Notes: a model not told the origin generated them from the letters alone. DNA of 64,000 nucleotides from Panulirus ornatus (GCF_036320965.1 NC_092264.1:16663775-16727774); one strand, 5' to 3'. Shown: positions 1-9,543, numbered from the stretch's first letter. Numbers and translations are program-made.

Positions 1-471
1 TATTGTCTGTAGTTCCCATGACTCTCTTCTTGACCAGTCTCGTGTCCTTTGTCCTCATGTAGCACGTAAACCAACTTAGGCTGAAGATCATGACCTCTTT
101 TTCCAATCGATGTTTGACACTTAATATTTCTCAACTTCAAGTATATGGTACGATGTTCGCTGTGGGTAGAGGTTATACCTTAAGGGATATGGTTAGATGG
201 TATATCGGTAACTTGCTCTGTGGCAGCGCGTTCCGCTACCGGGGCAGCGTGGCCACTCCCGCACCTGCTGGTGTCCAGTGTGTGAGGAGGTGATGACAGT
301 GTGTGACGGGAGGGTTGGTGAGGGGAGGTATAGGGTCTGCAGCCAGACGCCTTCCTCCCACCACAACAGGTGGTGGTGACTGTGGCGGGTCTCCCGCCGG
401 TGTCGCCCCTGTGCCATAGTGAAGTACTTGCCTACACACTCAAGTGGACTTCGATATTTTAAGGACGGGTC

Positions 472-720
472 GATCCTTGAGCACGACGGTACGCGTCTTG
501 AGCAGGACGGTACGAGACTTGAGCACGACGGTACGAGACTTGAGTACAACGGTACGAGACTTGAGTACAACGGTACGAGTCTTCAGCACGACGGGACGAG
601 ACTTGAGCACGACGGTACGAGACTTGAGCACGACGGTACGAGACTTGAGTACAACGGTACGAGTCTTCAGCACGACGGGACGAGACTTGAGCACGACTAT
701 AAGATCCTTGAGCACGACAG
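472..720. repeat. 21-bp minisatellite
   Basis: About 12 units of GGTACGAGACTTGAGCACGAC with variants (GAGTACAAC, CTTCAGCACGACG). The unit length is divisible by three and contains no stop, so several frames on both strands read through it (for example LEHDGTR repeats). No splice or start context supports translation. Confidence 0.93.
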
Positions 721-937
721 TTCATCCTTTCAGCCATCCAGGTGGGAAATGCACTGCACTGAACATGAAGCTGGAGCACCACACCGGCAAGACAAGGTCC
801 CGGAACTCCACCCAGCGGGGGCGATAATTCCGGGTTGATAGACGGCGTCTGCTCTGCATCATCCCGCAAGGGCGACACTTTACCCTGTCACTCCTGGCCA
901 ACGGTAGTGGTCCTGTCAACACCTCCCGGGGCCCACC

Positions 938-1288
938 GCAGACACCAGGGCCCACCGCAGACACCGGGCCACACCACAGACACCAGGGCCACACCACAGA
1001 CACCGGGCCACACCGCAGACACCAGGGCCCACCGCAGACACCGGGCCACACCACAGACACCAGGGCCCACCACAGACACCAGGCCACACCACAGACACCA
1101 GGCCACACCACAGACACCAGGGCACACCACAGACACCAGGCAACACCACAGACACCAGGCCACACCAGAGACACCAGGCCACACCACAGACACCAGGCCA
1201 CACCACAGACACCAAGCCACACCACAGACACCAGGCCACACCACAGACACCAGGCCACACCACAGACACCAGGCCACACCACAGACCA
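938..1288. repeat. 19-bp minisatellite
   Basis: About 18 units of GCCACACCACAGACACCAG with CACCGCAG variants concentrated at the left end. Because 19 is not divisible by three, the same unit appears in all frames, which creates long false ORFs on both strands. Confidence 0.93.
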
Positions 1289-1379
1289 CAGCCTCTTGCC
1301 TCCCTCACCCACCATACTGCAGGAGTCCCATTTGGCTCCCAGTGGTACTTCTTATTTGGGGGAGACCCACCTCTTCACT

Positions 1380-1528
1380 ACCCTGGGACCACTCCCCTTC
1401 ACCTGCACCCGTTCCATGGGGGTTCAGGACCCTGGGACCACTCCCCTTCACCTGCACCCGTCCCACGGGGGGTTCAGGACCCTGGGACCACTCCCCTTCA
1501 CCTGCATCCGTCACACAGGGGATCTGTA
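1380..1528. repeat. 49-50 bp tandem repeat, three copies
   Basis: Three copies of a unit starting CCCTGGGACCACTCCCCTTC, at about 1381, 1430 and 1480; the third diverges after the CACCTGCA segment. Confidence 0.9.
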
Positions 1529-1535
1529 CCGACCT

Positions 1536-1799
1536 TCAGTGACGATATACCTCAAAGATCTTTCTCTACCATCTGTGACGATATACCTCAAAGATCTTTA
1601 CCATCTGCGACGATATACCTCAAAGATCTTTCTCTATCGTCTGTGACGATATGCCTCAAAGATCTTTACCATCTGTGACGATATACCTCAAAGATCTCTC
1701 TCGTCATTGACGATATACCTCAAAGATCTTTCTCTATCGTCTGTAACGATATACCTCAAAGATCTTTATCATCTGTGACGATATACCTCAAAGATCTTC
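1536..1799. repeat. 36/32-bp alternating tandem repeat
   Basis: Eight units that start GACGATATACCTCAAAGATC. The start points (1541, 1577, 1609, 1645, 1677, 1709, 1745, 1777) show spacings of 36, 32, 36, 32, 32, 36 and 32, a two-unit higher-order period of about 68 bp with one irregular step. Confidence 0.9.
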
Positions 1800-1878
1800 C
1801 TCCTTTCAAAACCCCGGCAGTACCATATTTCTTGATCCCAAGCTACATTTACTCCAACTCCTCGTGTTTACTCCAGAA

Positions 1879-1899
1879 AAGTGTGTGTGTGTGTGTGTG

Positions 1900-1938
<39 letters not shown>
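1879..1938. repeat. (GT)n microsatellite
   Basis: About 60 bp of GT with one GC interruption near 1905. Confidence 0.97.
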
Positions 1939-1939
<1 letters not shown>

Positions 1940-2045
1940 GGTGATGAAGACCATGTGCTGCCTCACACACTACGTCATCACACAACCACCAACGTACTTC
2001 ACCAGTCGCTCTCCGAACTATCGTCCTGTGGCCCCCATGATGGTC

Positions 2046-2046
<1 letters not shown>

Positions 2047-2122
<76 letters not shown>
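2047..2122. repeat. (GA)n microsatellite
   Basis: Uninterrupted GA run of about 75 bp. Confidence 0.97.
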
Positions 2123-2295
2123 CTAACAAGGCAGGTAGGTATCCAATCATCCACGCTGGCAAAGTAAACATTGAACACCCGCATGGCAGGCATTTCAAGA
2201 GGCCCATTACCCAACCTTCACATTCTCCCCACGATTTATCCTTCTATAACCGTAATCATTATGGCCACACTACCACTGACACACATCAGGATTTA

Positions 2296-2300
<5 letters not shown>

Positions 2301-2377
<77 letters not shown>
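2301..2377. repeat. (AT)n microsatellite
   Basis: Uninterrupted run of about 75 bp that abuts a dispersed repeat copy (family D). Confidence 0.97.
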
Positions 2378-2378
<1 letters not shown>

Positions 2379-2500
2379 CTATGAGTCCACGGGGAAAATG
2401 AAACACGATAAGTTCCCAAGTGCACTTTCGTGTAATACATCATCAGGGGAGACACAAGAGAGAAATATGAGTCAGTTGATGTACATCGAACGCATACATA
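2376..2500 (-). repeat. Dispersed repeat family D, copy 1
   Basis: Reads, reverse-complemented, as the same sequence found at 21250-21357 and 37940-38055: ACGAAAGTGCACTTGGGAAC, then GTTTCATTTTCCCCGTGGAC and TCATAGGAATAT, ending in an AT run. All three copies end in an AT run or lie within about 40 bp of one, which suggests a retroelement 3' end or an insertion preference. No coding potential is visible. Confidence 0.75.
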
Positions 2501-2876
2501 CATACACACACATATCAACATATACACGTATACATACACATACAAAGATATATACACATGTACATATTCATACTTGCTTGCCTTCATCTATTCCTGGCGC
2601 TACCCCTCCCCACAAGGAAACAGCATCGCTACCCCCAGCTGGAATTCATATATAAATGGTTTTTCCCTAACTCTTGATGACGAGAAAATAATTACGTTAG
2701 ACGCTATTCTCGCTAAAAATACCTACGTAATAAAACATTGCGTCGTATTCATAATCTTAGTGGAATCTAACCGGACAAGTCCCAGTGCTGAATATTGTGG
2801 GTTTTTAGGCTTTGTTTTGTGGGATCTCCAAACCCGAACACACGTCAAGGCAAATATACAACTGTTAAGAACTTAC

Positions 2877-2998
2877 CTTCGTGTGCGCGTCTGACTGGGG
2901 TTGTGACGCCACTCAAGAAACATTCAAGGAAAAAGTTTCGTGTTATAACAACCAACGTCGGATATGGTACACAATAAATTACCGGAACATCAAATGTC
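2877..2998 (-). CDS. Candidate downstream exon, uncertain
   Basis: Seen: a minus-strand acceptor after a T-rich tract (CTTTGTCTGAG) and a perfect donor (AAG|GTAAGT) enclose 122 nt. They are open only if entered in phase 2, reading TFDVPVIYCVPYPTLVVITR and on to TTPVRRAHE, and they leave in phase 1. Entry in phase 2 fits only the longer form of exon D. Base composition is AT-rich, unlike exons A-D, and no domain is recognised. It could equally be chance splice-like sequence. Confidence 0.2.
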
Positions 2999-3131
2999 CT
3001 CAGACAAAGATTTCGAAAAAAAAAGAAACACACACTTCCATAAACATGATTCAAACTGTACTATTCATACTCTGATACTCAAATATTTGCGATTCAGCGA
3101 AGAGCGTTGCCCAACTGCTTTCGATTACCCG

Positions 3132-3270
3132 TAAAAGGATAAATGGTTTATGTAAATAAGTCGTTTCTAGTAAAGGAAGATAAATATATGTGTTGCAAAC
3201 CGTAAGGATAAATGGTTTGTGTAAATGAGTTGTTTCTAGTAAAGGAAGATAAATATATGTGCTGCAAACC
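3132..3270. repeat. 69-bp duplication
   Basis: Two near-identical copies containing GTTTCTAGTAAAGGAAGATA, offset by 69 bp. Confidence 0.9.
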
Positions 3271-3444
3271 GTATACCAATACTCTTTTTTTCAGTGTATA
3301 CAGGATGATGCGTACAGACGATATATACTGCGCCAAGTTTTTAAAACTTTTAAGGATACCAAACCTACTTATATAGGGTGTATAAAATCTTCGTACGCTA
3401 TACTACAGCCTATAACACAACCCAGTAAATCGAGGCTCTTTACG

Positions 3445-3448
<4 letters not shown>

Positions 3449-3535
<87 letters not shown>
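3449..3535. repeat. (GA)n microsatellite
   Basis: Uninterrupted GA run of about 86 bp. The stretch 3540-4030 to its right shows no gene or repeat that I recognise. Confidence 0.97.
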
Positions 3536-3537
<2 letters not shown>

Positions 3538-4033
3538 AAAGGCAGTGTGAGCGAAGATAAACATTGTCAAGTGCCCCCCGCTTTACTAGGCTACTGTGTT
3601 GTGAACGGTGGCTCTTAAAACCCTTAAACTGTGACCCGGACTTAGTATGGGTTAACCCGATTACGCTATAAGGAGTGACGATGGATATATCCTATCTCAC
3701 ACATAAACGTAGTACGTTAATGGATTTCTGATTTACGTTCTGCATATGTTCCCTTCCAGCTAATTTCGTAACGTCAGGAGGCATCGGTGTGCGCGCGCAG
3801 CTTCGGCTCTGTAACAGCGAGTAGCCAGTGAGACATGGTTCTCATCCTCCGCCTTTTCTGAGAGGCGTCCGTGCCAGCTTCATCAAATCACAAAGGAGTG
3901 TATATATGTGTCTCTGTGAGCCCTGGGCGGGCCAGAGGCTGACGTGAGAGAGTTAAGTCCCACCAGGATCACTGTCACCCGCTGCCCTATTTGGGTATAC
4001 ACCGACGGCAGGACTCCCCTACCGTGTTTCAGG

Positions 4034-4034
<1 letters not shown>

Positions 4035-4093
<59 letters not shown>
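4035..4093. repeat. (CT)n microsatellite
   Basis: Uninterrupted CT run of about 58 bp. Confidence 0.97.
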
Positions 4094-4095
<2 letters not shown>

Positions 4096-4345
4096 ATGAT
4101 GTCGTTGATCACCTCAAATAATCAGCTGGGTTGAAAAAAAAAAAATCTTAGCGGCTCATTCTCAGTGTTCAGATTAATGGATATCGTACATTTAAGACTG
4201 TTTTGCGACCGAAACATTTCATATCTTTAATTCATTTACGTATTCGAGAGTCCCTCTTCCATCATTACCGATAATTAATGTTCTCTCCTTCGTATGTGCT
4301 TTGTGACGCCCCTGCAATGCCTGAGGCTGAGGGACACCGTAGATG

Positions 4346-4414
4346 GGTTTGCCATCTAGGACATCCGTCATTGTTTTGCCTCTCGTTTCCCGTACAACTA
4401 AGGGCGTCCATACC
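4346..4414 (-). other. Acceptor followed by open frame, possible terminal coding sequence
   Basis: On the minus strand CATCTCCTACAG ends at 4415, and a frame entered in phase 2 stays open for 65 codons to a TGA near 4220 (WVWTPLVVRETRGKTMTDVL, then DGKPIYGVPQPQ). The intron from exon D's second donor would be only 46 nt, which is implausibly short, and the same stretch may belong to a dispersed repeat. Recorded as an alternative 3' end of the EMI gene with little support. Confidence 0.12.
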
Positions 4415-4488
4415 CTGTAGGAGATGACGGTACCAGGACCAAACTACCAGTGACACTTACCAGCCAGAGATCCTGTAGAGGGACTTAC

Positions 4489-4602
4489 CGTACGGCGCCC
4501 CTGGGACAACCTCCTCCTCCTCCTCTTTCTTCTCCTCCGCCCGCGGCACCTGTTCCTCCGGCAGGCGACCCTGACCTCCTCCCTGACTGCCATCTTTCTT
4601 CC
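4489..4602 (-). CDS. EMI-domain gene, exon D (Glu/Lys-rich)
   Basis: Seen: a minus-strand acceptor (GTGGTCCTGACAG) precedes 114 nt. Joined to exon C in phase 1 they read G-KKDGSQGGGQGRLPEEQ, then VPRAEEKKEEEEEVVPGAPY, and end in phase 1 at TACG|GTAAGT, a perfect donor. A second strong donor (GGCTG|GTAAGTG) lies 28 nt further on (exon end 4461). Using it would add GKSLYRISG and change the outgoing phase to 2, so the two donors require different downstream exons. If neither is used the frame stops at TAA right after the second donor. The intron to exon C is 558 bp and contains the 36-bp array. The composition matches exon C (charged, low complexity). Support rests on phase continuity plus two good splice sites, not on homology. 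Confidence 0.55.
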
Positions 4603-4945
4603 CTGTCAGGACCACACCAGACCAGCCTCAGTGCACAGCTGCAATGCTCAAACTACAATAAGAATTTACCATATAGAAATACAACATTGTTTTTGGTTAC
4701 AGAGGATACTATCCTTGATGCATGACAACTGTACGAACAGTTAAGTTACACTTTACTGACAACTGACAAGATTCAGGCACTAGCGAGGACATCTGATGAT
4801 TTGTTTATGTTTATATGAAGGTTGGAGCTCTCGACTGACATTGGGCGAGCCTGAAAAAACCTGCAAGTTGATGTCTCACGAAACACACAGAGCATAGGTA
4901 CTTAAGTGATGGGGAGTTCAACCTGCCCCCAGTAACACTACTCAC

Positions 4946-5160
4946 TCTCAGATTGTACCTGTCCCTCGCCTCACTACTCACTCCCAGGCTCTACCTGTCC
5001 CTAGCCTCACTACTCACTCCCAGGCTCTACCTGTCCCCAGCCTCACTACTCACCCCCATGCTCTACCTGTCCCCACCCTCACTACTCACCCCAGGATCTA
5101 CCTGTCCCCAGTCTCACTACTCACTCCCAGGCTCTACCTGTCCCCAGCCTCACTACTCAC
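4946..5160 (-). repeat. 36-bp minisatellite carrying exon C's donor motif
   Basis: About six units of roughly 36 bp. Read on the minus strand, each begins GTGAGTAGTGAGG and continues with CTGGGGACAGGTAGAGCCTG. The first copy is exon C's own donor; the others are good U1-type donors in the intron. In the exon C frame the motif reads GT-GAG-TAG, so extension into the array stops at once. Confidence 0.9.
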
Positions 5161-5836
5161 CGTCCGCCAGGATGATGGTGTAGCTGTAGGCGTCGTACTT
5201 TTTGTTCCTGTGGGAGCGGTGACGATTCTTGTTCCTGCCTGACGTGTAGACCGTCCTGACCTCCAAGTCCTCGTCTCGGCTCGCGGGCGACCTGTCTCTG
5301 TGGCGACGATGATGACGCCGACGATGACCTTGGTGGCGGCGGCGGGTGCCTGGTCTGGCGCCGTCGGTGGCGGCAGACGCCCACCGGCGGTGGTGGCCAT
5401 TGGGGTGTCTCGCTGAGGGCGGTAGGTGGTCCTGCGACCTCTGATCTGTTTTCGCGATAGCATCTACTCCGGGCGAAGGCTGGCGACGGAGGCCATGAAG
5501 AAGACCACTCTTCGCCCGGCCCTCCTGAGCTTGTGGGTCGTCACTGGCGTATACGGGTACCCTGCCAGAGGCGGGTTTCTTGATATCCTCCTCAGACGTC
5601 TCATTCCCGCGTTTCACCTCACCTCCGCTAGGGGGACCGACCGACTGGTGCACCTCACCGCCAGCTTGGGACATGTTGCCATCCTGGGAGTCGTCGACCA
5701 TGTAGTAGGTGTCTCCCTCGTGAAGGATCTCCCGAGCACCGTCCGCTGGAGAGTCCTCCATCCTGGTGACACACCCTCCCTCGCCAGCCTCATCTTCGTC
5801 ATGATGTCGACCCTCCGTCGAGTCCTGCTGGGCCGC
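5161..5836 (-). CDS. EMI-domain gene, exon C (long polar, disordered segment)
   Basis: Seen: minus-strand acceptor (CTCTTGTTACCACAG) followed by 676 nt open in one frame, ending at GACG|GTGAGT. It starts in phase 0, matching exon B, and ends in phase 1, matching exon D. The 225 residues are strongly polar: an acidic first third (HDEDEAGEGG, then MEDSPADGAREILHEGD), a Gly/Ser/Lys middle, a His/Arg-rich block around residues 155-180 (RRRHQGHRRRHHRRHRDR), and an end reading KYDAYSYTIILADG. Only one cysteine is present, and no transmembrane segment or recognised domain. GC content is high and the exon is free of simple repeats. The intron upstream (5837-7203) holds an AC run, a SINE-like element, two AT runs and the 30-bp array. 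The overlapping plus-strand frame at 5426-5845 is judged a shadow. Inference: a linker or matrix-binding tail following the EMI domain, possibly binding anionic ligands through the His/Arg block. No homologue is recognised. Confidence 0.68.
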
Positions 5837-5923
5837 CTGTGGTAACAAGAGTACACTGATGTTACGCTAACGAGAGACGGATTCCCTGATGTTCACACAA
5901 CGGATCAATGCGGAGAAAACTTG

Positions 5924-5925
<2 letters not shown>

Positions 5926-5968
<43 letters not shown>
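5926..5968. repeat. (AC)n microsatellite
   Basis: AC run of about 42 bp, in the intron between exons B and C of the EMI gene. Confidence 0.96.
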
Positions 5969-5970
<2 letters not shown>

Positions 5971-6554
5971 CCTGGAGTGAGGGACTTGTATAATCTCTTT
6001 CTGAAAAGAGGAACAGAGAAAGGAGCCAAGCGAGGACTGGTCCTCGAAGCCTCAGGCTAGGGTGCCTGAATGTGTACACAATTGTAATCAGAATGAAAAA
6101 AGAAAGACTGACGCCGTTTCACGAAAGAAATCTAATGTCTTGGCTCCGAGCGAAAGGGGAAGGGGGAAGAATGGTTTACGGAACGTTGTGGAGTTAAAGT
6201 TCGGGTATAGTTAGAGGTCACGAGTGAAATACAAGGTGGTACTCCTGATGGAGGAGGAGCTATGGGACTGTGTTAAAGAAAGAGTGCAGGAAGTGAGTTC
6301 ATTGCTGTTGTGGGGTAGAATGAAATGAAAAAAAAAACGCATACTAAATGACAGCGAACACCAGAGGGAGATTCATGGAACCACTTGGTGGAGGTGGAAG
6401 GCTTCCAGTATGGTGAACCAGACCAGCTAGGTTGTATGGCGTGTACTGGATGGAGAGTTGCAGCATCAAACAGCCTGCCAGACCACACTCTCATTAGGGA
6501 AGTTCTGCTTGCATACTGAGCTGTGGAGTTACATGATAGCTCCCGAAACTAGAG

Positions 6555-6558
<4 letters not shown>

Positions 6559-6634
<76 letters not shown>
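6559..6634. repeat. (AT)n microsatellite
   Basis: Uninterrupted run of about 76 bp next to the tail of a family A element. Confidence 0.97.
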
Positions 6635-6638
<4 letters not shown>

Positions 6639-6639
6639 C

Positions 6640-6871
6640 TTTCTTTTAAACTATTCGCCATTTCCCGCGTTAGCGAGGTAGCGTTAAGAACAGAGGACTG
6701 GGCCTTTTTTGGAATATCCTCACCTGGCCCCCTCTGTTCCTTCTTTTGGAAAATTAAAAAAAAAAAAATGAGAGGGGAGGATTTCCAGCCCCCCGCTCCC
6801 TCCCCTTTTAGTCGCCTTCTACGACACGCAGGGAATACGTGGGAAGTATTCTTAATCCCCTATCCCCGGGG

Positions 6872-6872
<1 letters not shown>
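6640..6872 (-). mobile_element. SINE-like family A, full-length copy
   Basis: About 235 bp between two AT runs. In sense (minus) orientation it begins near GGGGATAGGGGATTAAG, passes GTCGTAGAAGGCGAC, an internal A/T tract and CCAGTCCTCTGTTCTTAACG, and ends CTACCTCGCTAACGCGGG followed by AAATGGCGAATAG. It has no ORF. The terminal block resembles the 3' end of the LINE at 24.3 kb (CTACCTCGCAAACGCGGGAG), as expected of a SINE mobilised by a partner LINE. Other copies: 21065-21207 (-), 26948-27205 (+), 38150-38270 (+), 38558-38665 (+). Confidence 0.75.

Positions 6873-6957
<85 letters not shown>
6873..6957. repeat. (AT)n microsatellite
   Basis: Run of about 83 bp that joins directly to the 30-bp splice-donor array. 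Confidence 0.97.
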
Positions 6958-6958
<1 letters not shown>

Positions 6959-7203
6959 CTGACCTGTGTGGACCAGAGGTGACCAATACTGATCTGTGTG
7001 GACCAGAGGTGACCAATACTGACCTGTGTGGACCAGAGGTGACCAGTACTGACCTGTGTGGACCAGAGGTGACCAATACTGACCTGTGTGGACCAGGGGT
7101 GACCAGTACTGACCTGTGTGGACCAGAGGTGACCAGTACTGACCTGTGTGGACCAGAGGTGACTAATACTGACCTGTGTGGACCAGAGGTGACCAGTACT
7201 GAC
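6957..7203 (-). repeat. 30-bp minisatellite of in-frame splice donors
   Basis: Eight full 30-bp units (boundaries at 6961, 6991, 7021 and so on to 7201). Read on the minus strand, each is GTCAGTACTGGTCACCTCTG plus GTCCACACAG, that is, a 5' splice site after CAG at the end of every unit. As codons each unit gives VSTGHLWSTQ or a close variant (VSIGHLWSTQ, VSISHLWSTQ, VSTGHPWSTQ). Eight CAG|GTCAGT sites are intact (exon ends 7204, 7174, 7144, 7114, 7084, 7054, 7024, 6964). The site at 6994 has GT changed to AT. The array runs directly into an AT microsatellite. Confidence 0.95.
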
Positions 7204-7288
7204 CTGTGTGGTCCAGCCGGGGCAGCAGGCGAAGACGGTGCGGGTGTGGACCTCCTCACGGTCCTCGTAGAAGGTGCGGTACTGCGTC
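7204..7288 (-). CDS. EMI-domain gene, exon B (C-terminal half of EMI domain)
   Basis: Seen: acceptor CCCACCCCGCAG followed by 85 nt: one nucleotide that completes an Arg codon with exon A (AG|G), then 28 codons reading TQYRTFYEDREEVHTR and TVFACCPGWTTQ. The exon ends at CAG|GTCAGT in phase 0. ACCPGW is the hallmark end of an EMI domain, and with exon A the domain is about 73 residues, the expected size. Odd: the donor sits at the edge of a 30-bp tandem array in which each unit repeats the last exon bases and the donor (CACACAG|GTCAGTA), without a stop codon and with a length divisible by three. Exon B could therefore end at any of eight intact donors, spaced 30 nt apart, adding in-frame copies of a 10-residue unit. 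The next exon (C) starts in phase 0, so every choice would keep frame. Exon B is the best-supported coding exon in the window together with A; use of the extra donors is inference. Confidence 0.85.
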
Positions 7289-7427
7289 CTGCGGGGTGGG
7301 AACGAAAGGTGGCTGGTTAGTCTAACGCGCGCCCTGCGCAACACATCACCTGTGATCCGATCTAAACCACACAGGGAGTACTTACAGGAAATATATGTCG
7401 TTGAGCCATCAGTTAACCTGACTAATA

Positions 7428-7552
7428 GGGCAATTAGACAATTACTTGCATAGAAATATATGGAAGAAAATTCAGTGTTGGTAGATAATCCTGAGGCAAT
7501 TAGGCAATTATATAGAAATATATGTACGGAAATTCAGTGTTGGGAGATGATC
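7428..7552. repeat. Imperfect ~68-bp duplication
   Basis: Two copies sharing AATTAG.CAATTA, GAAATATATG and AATTCAGTGTTGG, in the A-B intron of the EMI gene. The rest of 7400-8000 shows nothing recognisable. Confidence 0.7.
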
Positions 7553-8007
7553 TTAAACAATATGGTTTCAACTTGTGCGTCTCTTTAGCAATGAATACAT
7601 CAACTCCGAACAATCACAGGCCAGACAGCATCACTGCTTCATTCTAATATTTTTTTCTGATAAATACATCACTGCACTGGACACTCATTAGCTGCTAACA
7701 TCAGGTGCTTAAAAGCCATTAACACTAACCTAATGAACTCTAGGATCCATAATTACATTCAGAGTTCATTACAGAGACAAATTTCTCTAACACAATTATT
7801 GCTGCTTTCCAGTGAACAACGTCAAGTTTCAGAGTTGAATACTCTATCACATTTTTCAGTTTACTGTCTAGTACGTCACATATGTGCCTTTGATTACATG
7901 ACACATGACCGTTATTATGTGTTTATGGGCAGCAGATTATAACCCTGGTTGCCAGAGGGCCATATCTAAGCTACCACACACTTGCTGAAGTCTGGCTAGC
8001 TTAGTGA

Positions 8008-8090
8008 TCAGCGGTAATCACTTATGGCGTCGTTAATCACTTACGGCGTCGTTAATCACTTATGGCTTCGTTAATCACTTACGGTGTCCC
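8008..8090. repeat. 19-bp tandem repeat
   Basis: Four to five units of TAATCACTTATGGCGTCGT. Confidence 0.88.
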
Positions 8091-8699
8091 GTCATGGGAA
8101 AGATTACAGTTCGGGGGGGTAAAACTCACTCACCATGGCGGTATGTGGGTACTGGTCTACGTTGGACCTGCTCCCACCAACACGATGGTGCCGAAGGAGA
8201 ACTAATGGTGGTGCCCCATTGTAGACTCTTCACTAGTTTCATTTATCTTAACACGGAATGAAATTACCTGGACAAATAGTCCCCTCCCGTAAATATAGGT
8301 TTGAGATGAACGCACCTTCACCTTTTACTATATTTGGTCTTCCGAAGACTCCCATATTCAGTCCGGGGATAAATAAATGGGAATATTTTTCCTCCCCTTC
8401 TCCCGGCTGTGGTAATTACAGAGCCGTCCGTCCGGCAGGGTTACGTGTACCCGCGTGTACCACGACCGTCTCTGAGGGTCGCGCTCGGCAGGAATTCCTC
8501 CTCCTCCTCCTCCTCCTCCCGGGTCACCATGTGGCGGCGCCCCGCGTTTCCAGCGGCCGTGGCTCACACCTCGACCGTTAGGAAGGCGAGAGCAACCAGG
8601 AGGACAGTATGGTCACGACCCAACTGTCAGGATCTACTCTCACAAGCGGTTTATACAAGCTGGGTTTATATTTACACGGAGGGTGCTGCTACGGGGAGG

Positions 8700-8708
8700 G
8701 TGGTATGT

Positions 8709-8777
<69 letters not shown>
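8700..8777. repeat. (GT)n microsatellite
   Basis: GT run of about 76 bp, in the A-B intron. Confidence 0.97.
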
Positions 8778-8779
<2 letters not shown>

Positions 8780-9489
8780 CAGCCGAGACCCCTACATTAG
8801 CGACTGGGTAAGCACCATCCCATCCTCGGGGGTCCCCTCACAGCTACCATGTAATTTCTTCAGCTACTTAGCTTGCTCGAGGCAAGACGCTGGCGAAATT
8901 CGAGATTATTTGTCTTGGGTTGTGGTTAGTCACCCGCTGCTGATGACGTCCGCGGATTGCCAGGGAGGCAGGCGTGTGCCGTAAGGCTACAGGAAGGGGG
9001 AGGGTAGGGACAGTCAGGTATTACTAACATTTAATGGTTTGTGAAGTTAAAATTTTGGATCAGTTTGAAGAAAAGTCCAAGTCTCACCCATGGCCACGAG
9101 CCTGGCTATCCCATCGCAAGAGATCCGAGTGTAAAACGCACGACTAAAATCTTATAATCGCAGGAAATATTAATTATGAAAAATACAGATATGTTTGAGA
9201 AGCCCATCAAGGGAGGTCATGTTCCTGGGAGAGGAGGTGTCAGCGTGTGGGGAGAGTTATGGCCTCCTGGGGGCGACCACCTCCGCGTCAGAACCCAATC
9301 CGAGGTGTTGAGGGCCAGCAGGAGATGTTATCCCAGGCCAGCTCATGGGTTTTACCGGTGGTGGAGGGTGATGATCCCAAGATAACCCGCCGCTTACATG
9401 GTCTACCTTCACCGCCTCGCCGGGGAGGTAAAGGGGTTTATAGCTAATGCCCGTCATGCCTTTCCTCCCCTCCAGAGACGACGGCGCTC

Positions 9490-9512
9490 CCCCCCCCCCA
9501 CACACACACAGA

Positions 9513-9540
<28 letters not shown>
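9490..9540. repeat. poly-C and (AC)n tract
   Basis: A C9 run followed by an AC repeat with one GAC interruption. Confidence 0.95.

Positions 9541-9543
<3 letters not shown>

Noticed and set aside
1806..2207. Open frames coding poly-SL, poly-RE, poly-CV, poly-HT or poly-YI here and at dozens of other places
   Set aside because: They are translations of dinucleotide microsatellites; flanks carry no splice or start context.
5426..5845. 139-codon plus-strand ORF over exon C
   Set aside because: Shadow of the minus-strand exon, which has splice sites and phase continuity.
8358..8567. Minus-strand ORF with RSWYTRVHVTLPDGR as an extra EMI-gene exon
   Set aside because: A and B already join in phase; no acceptor and donor with phase 2-2 were found around it.
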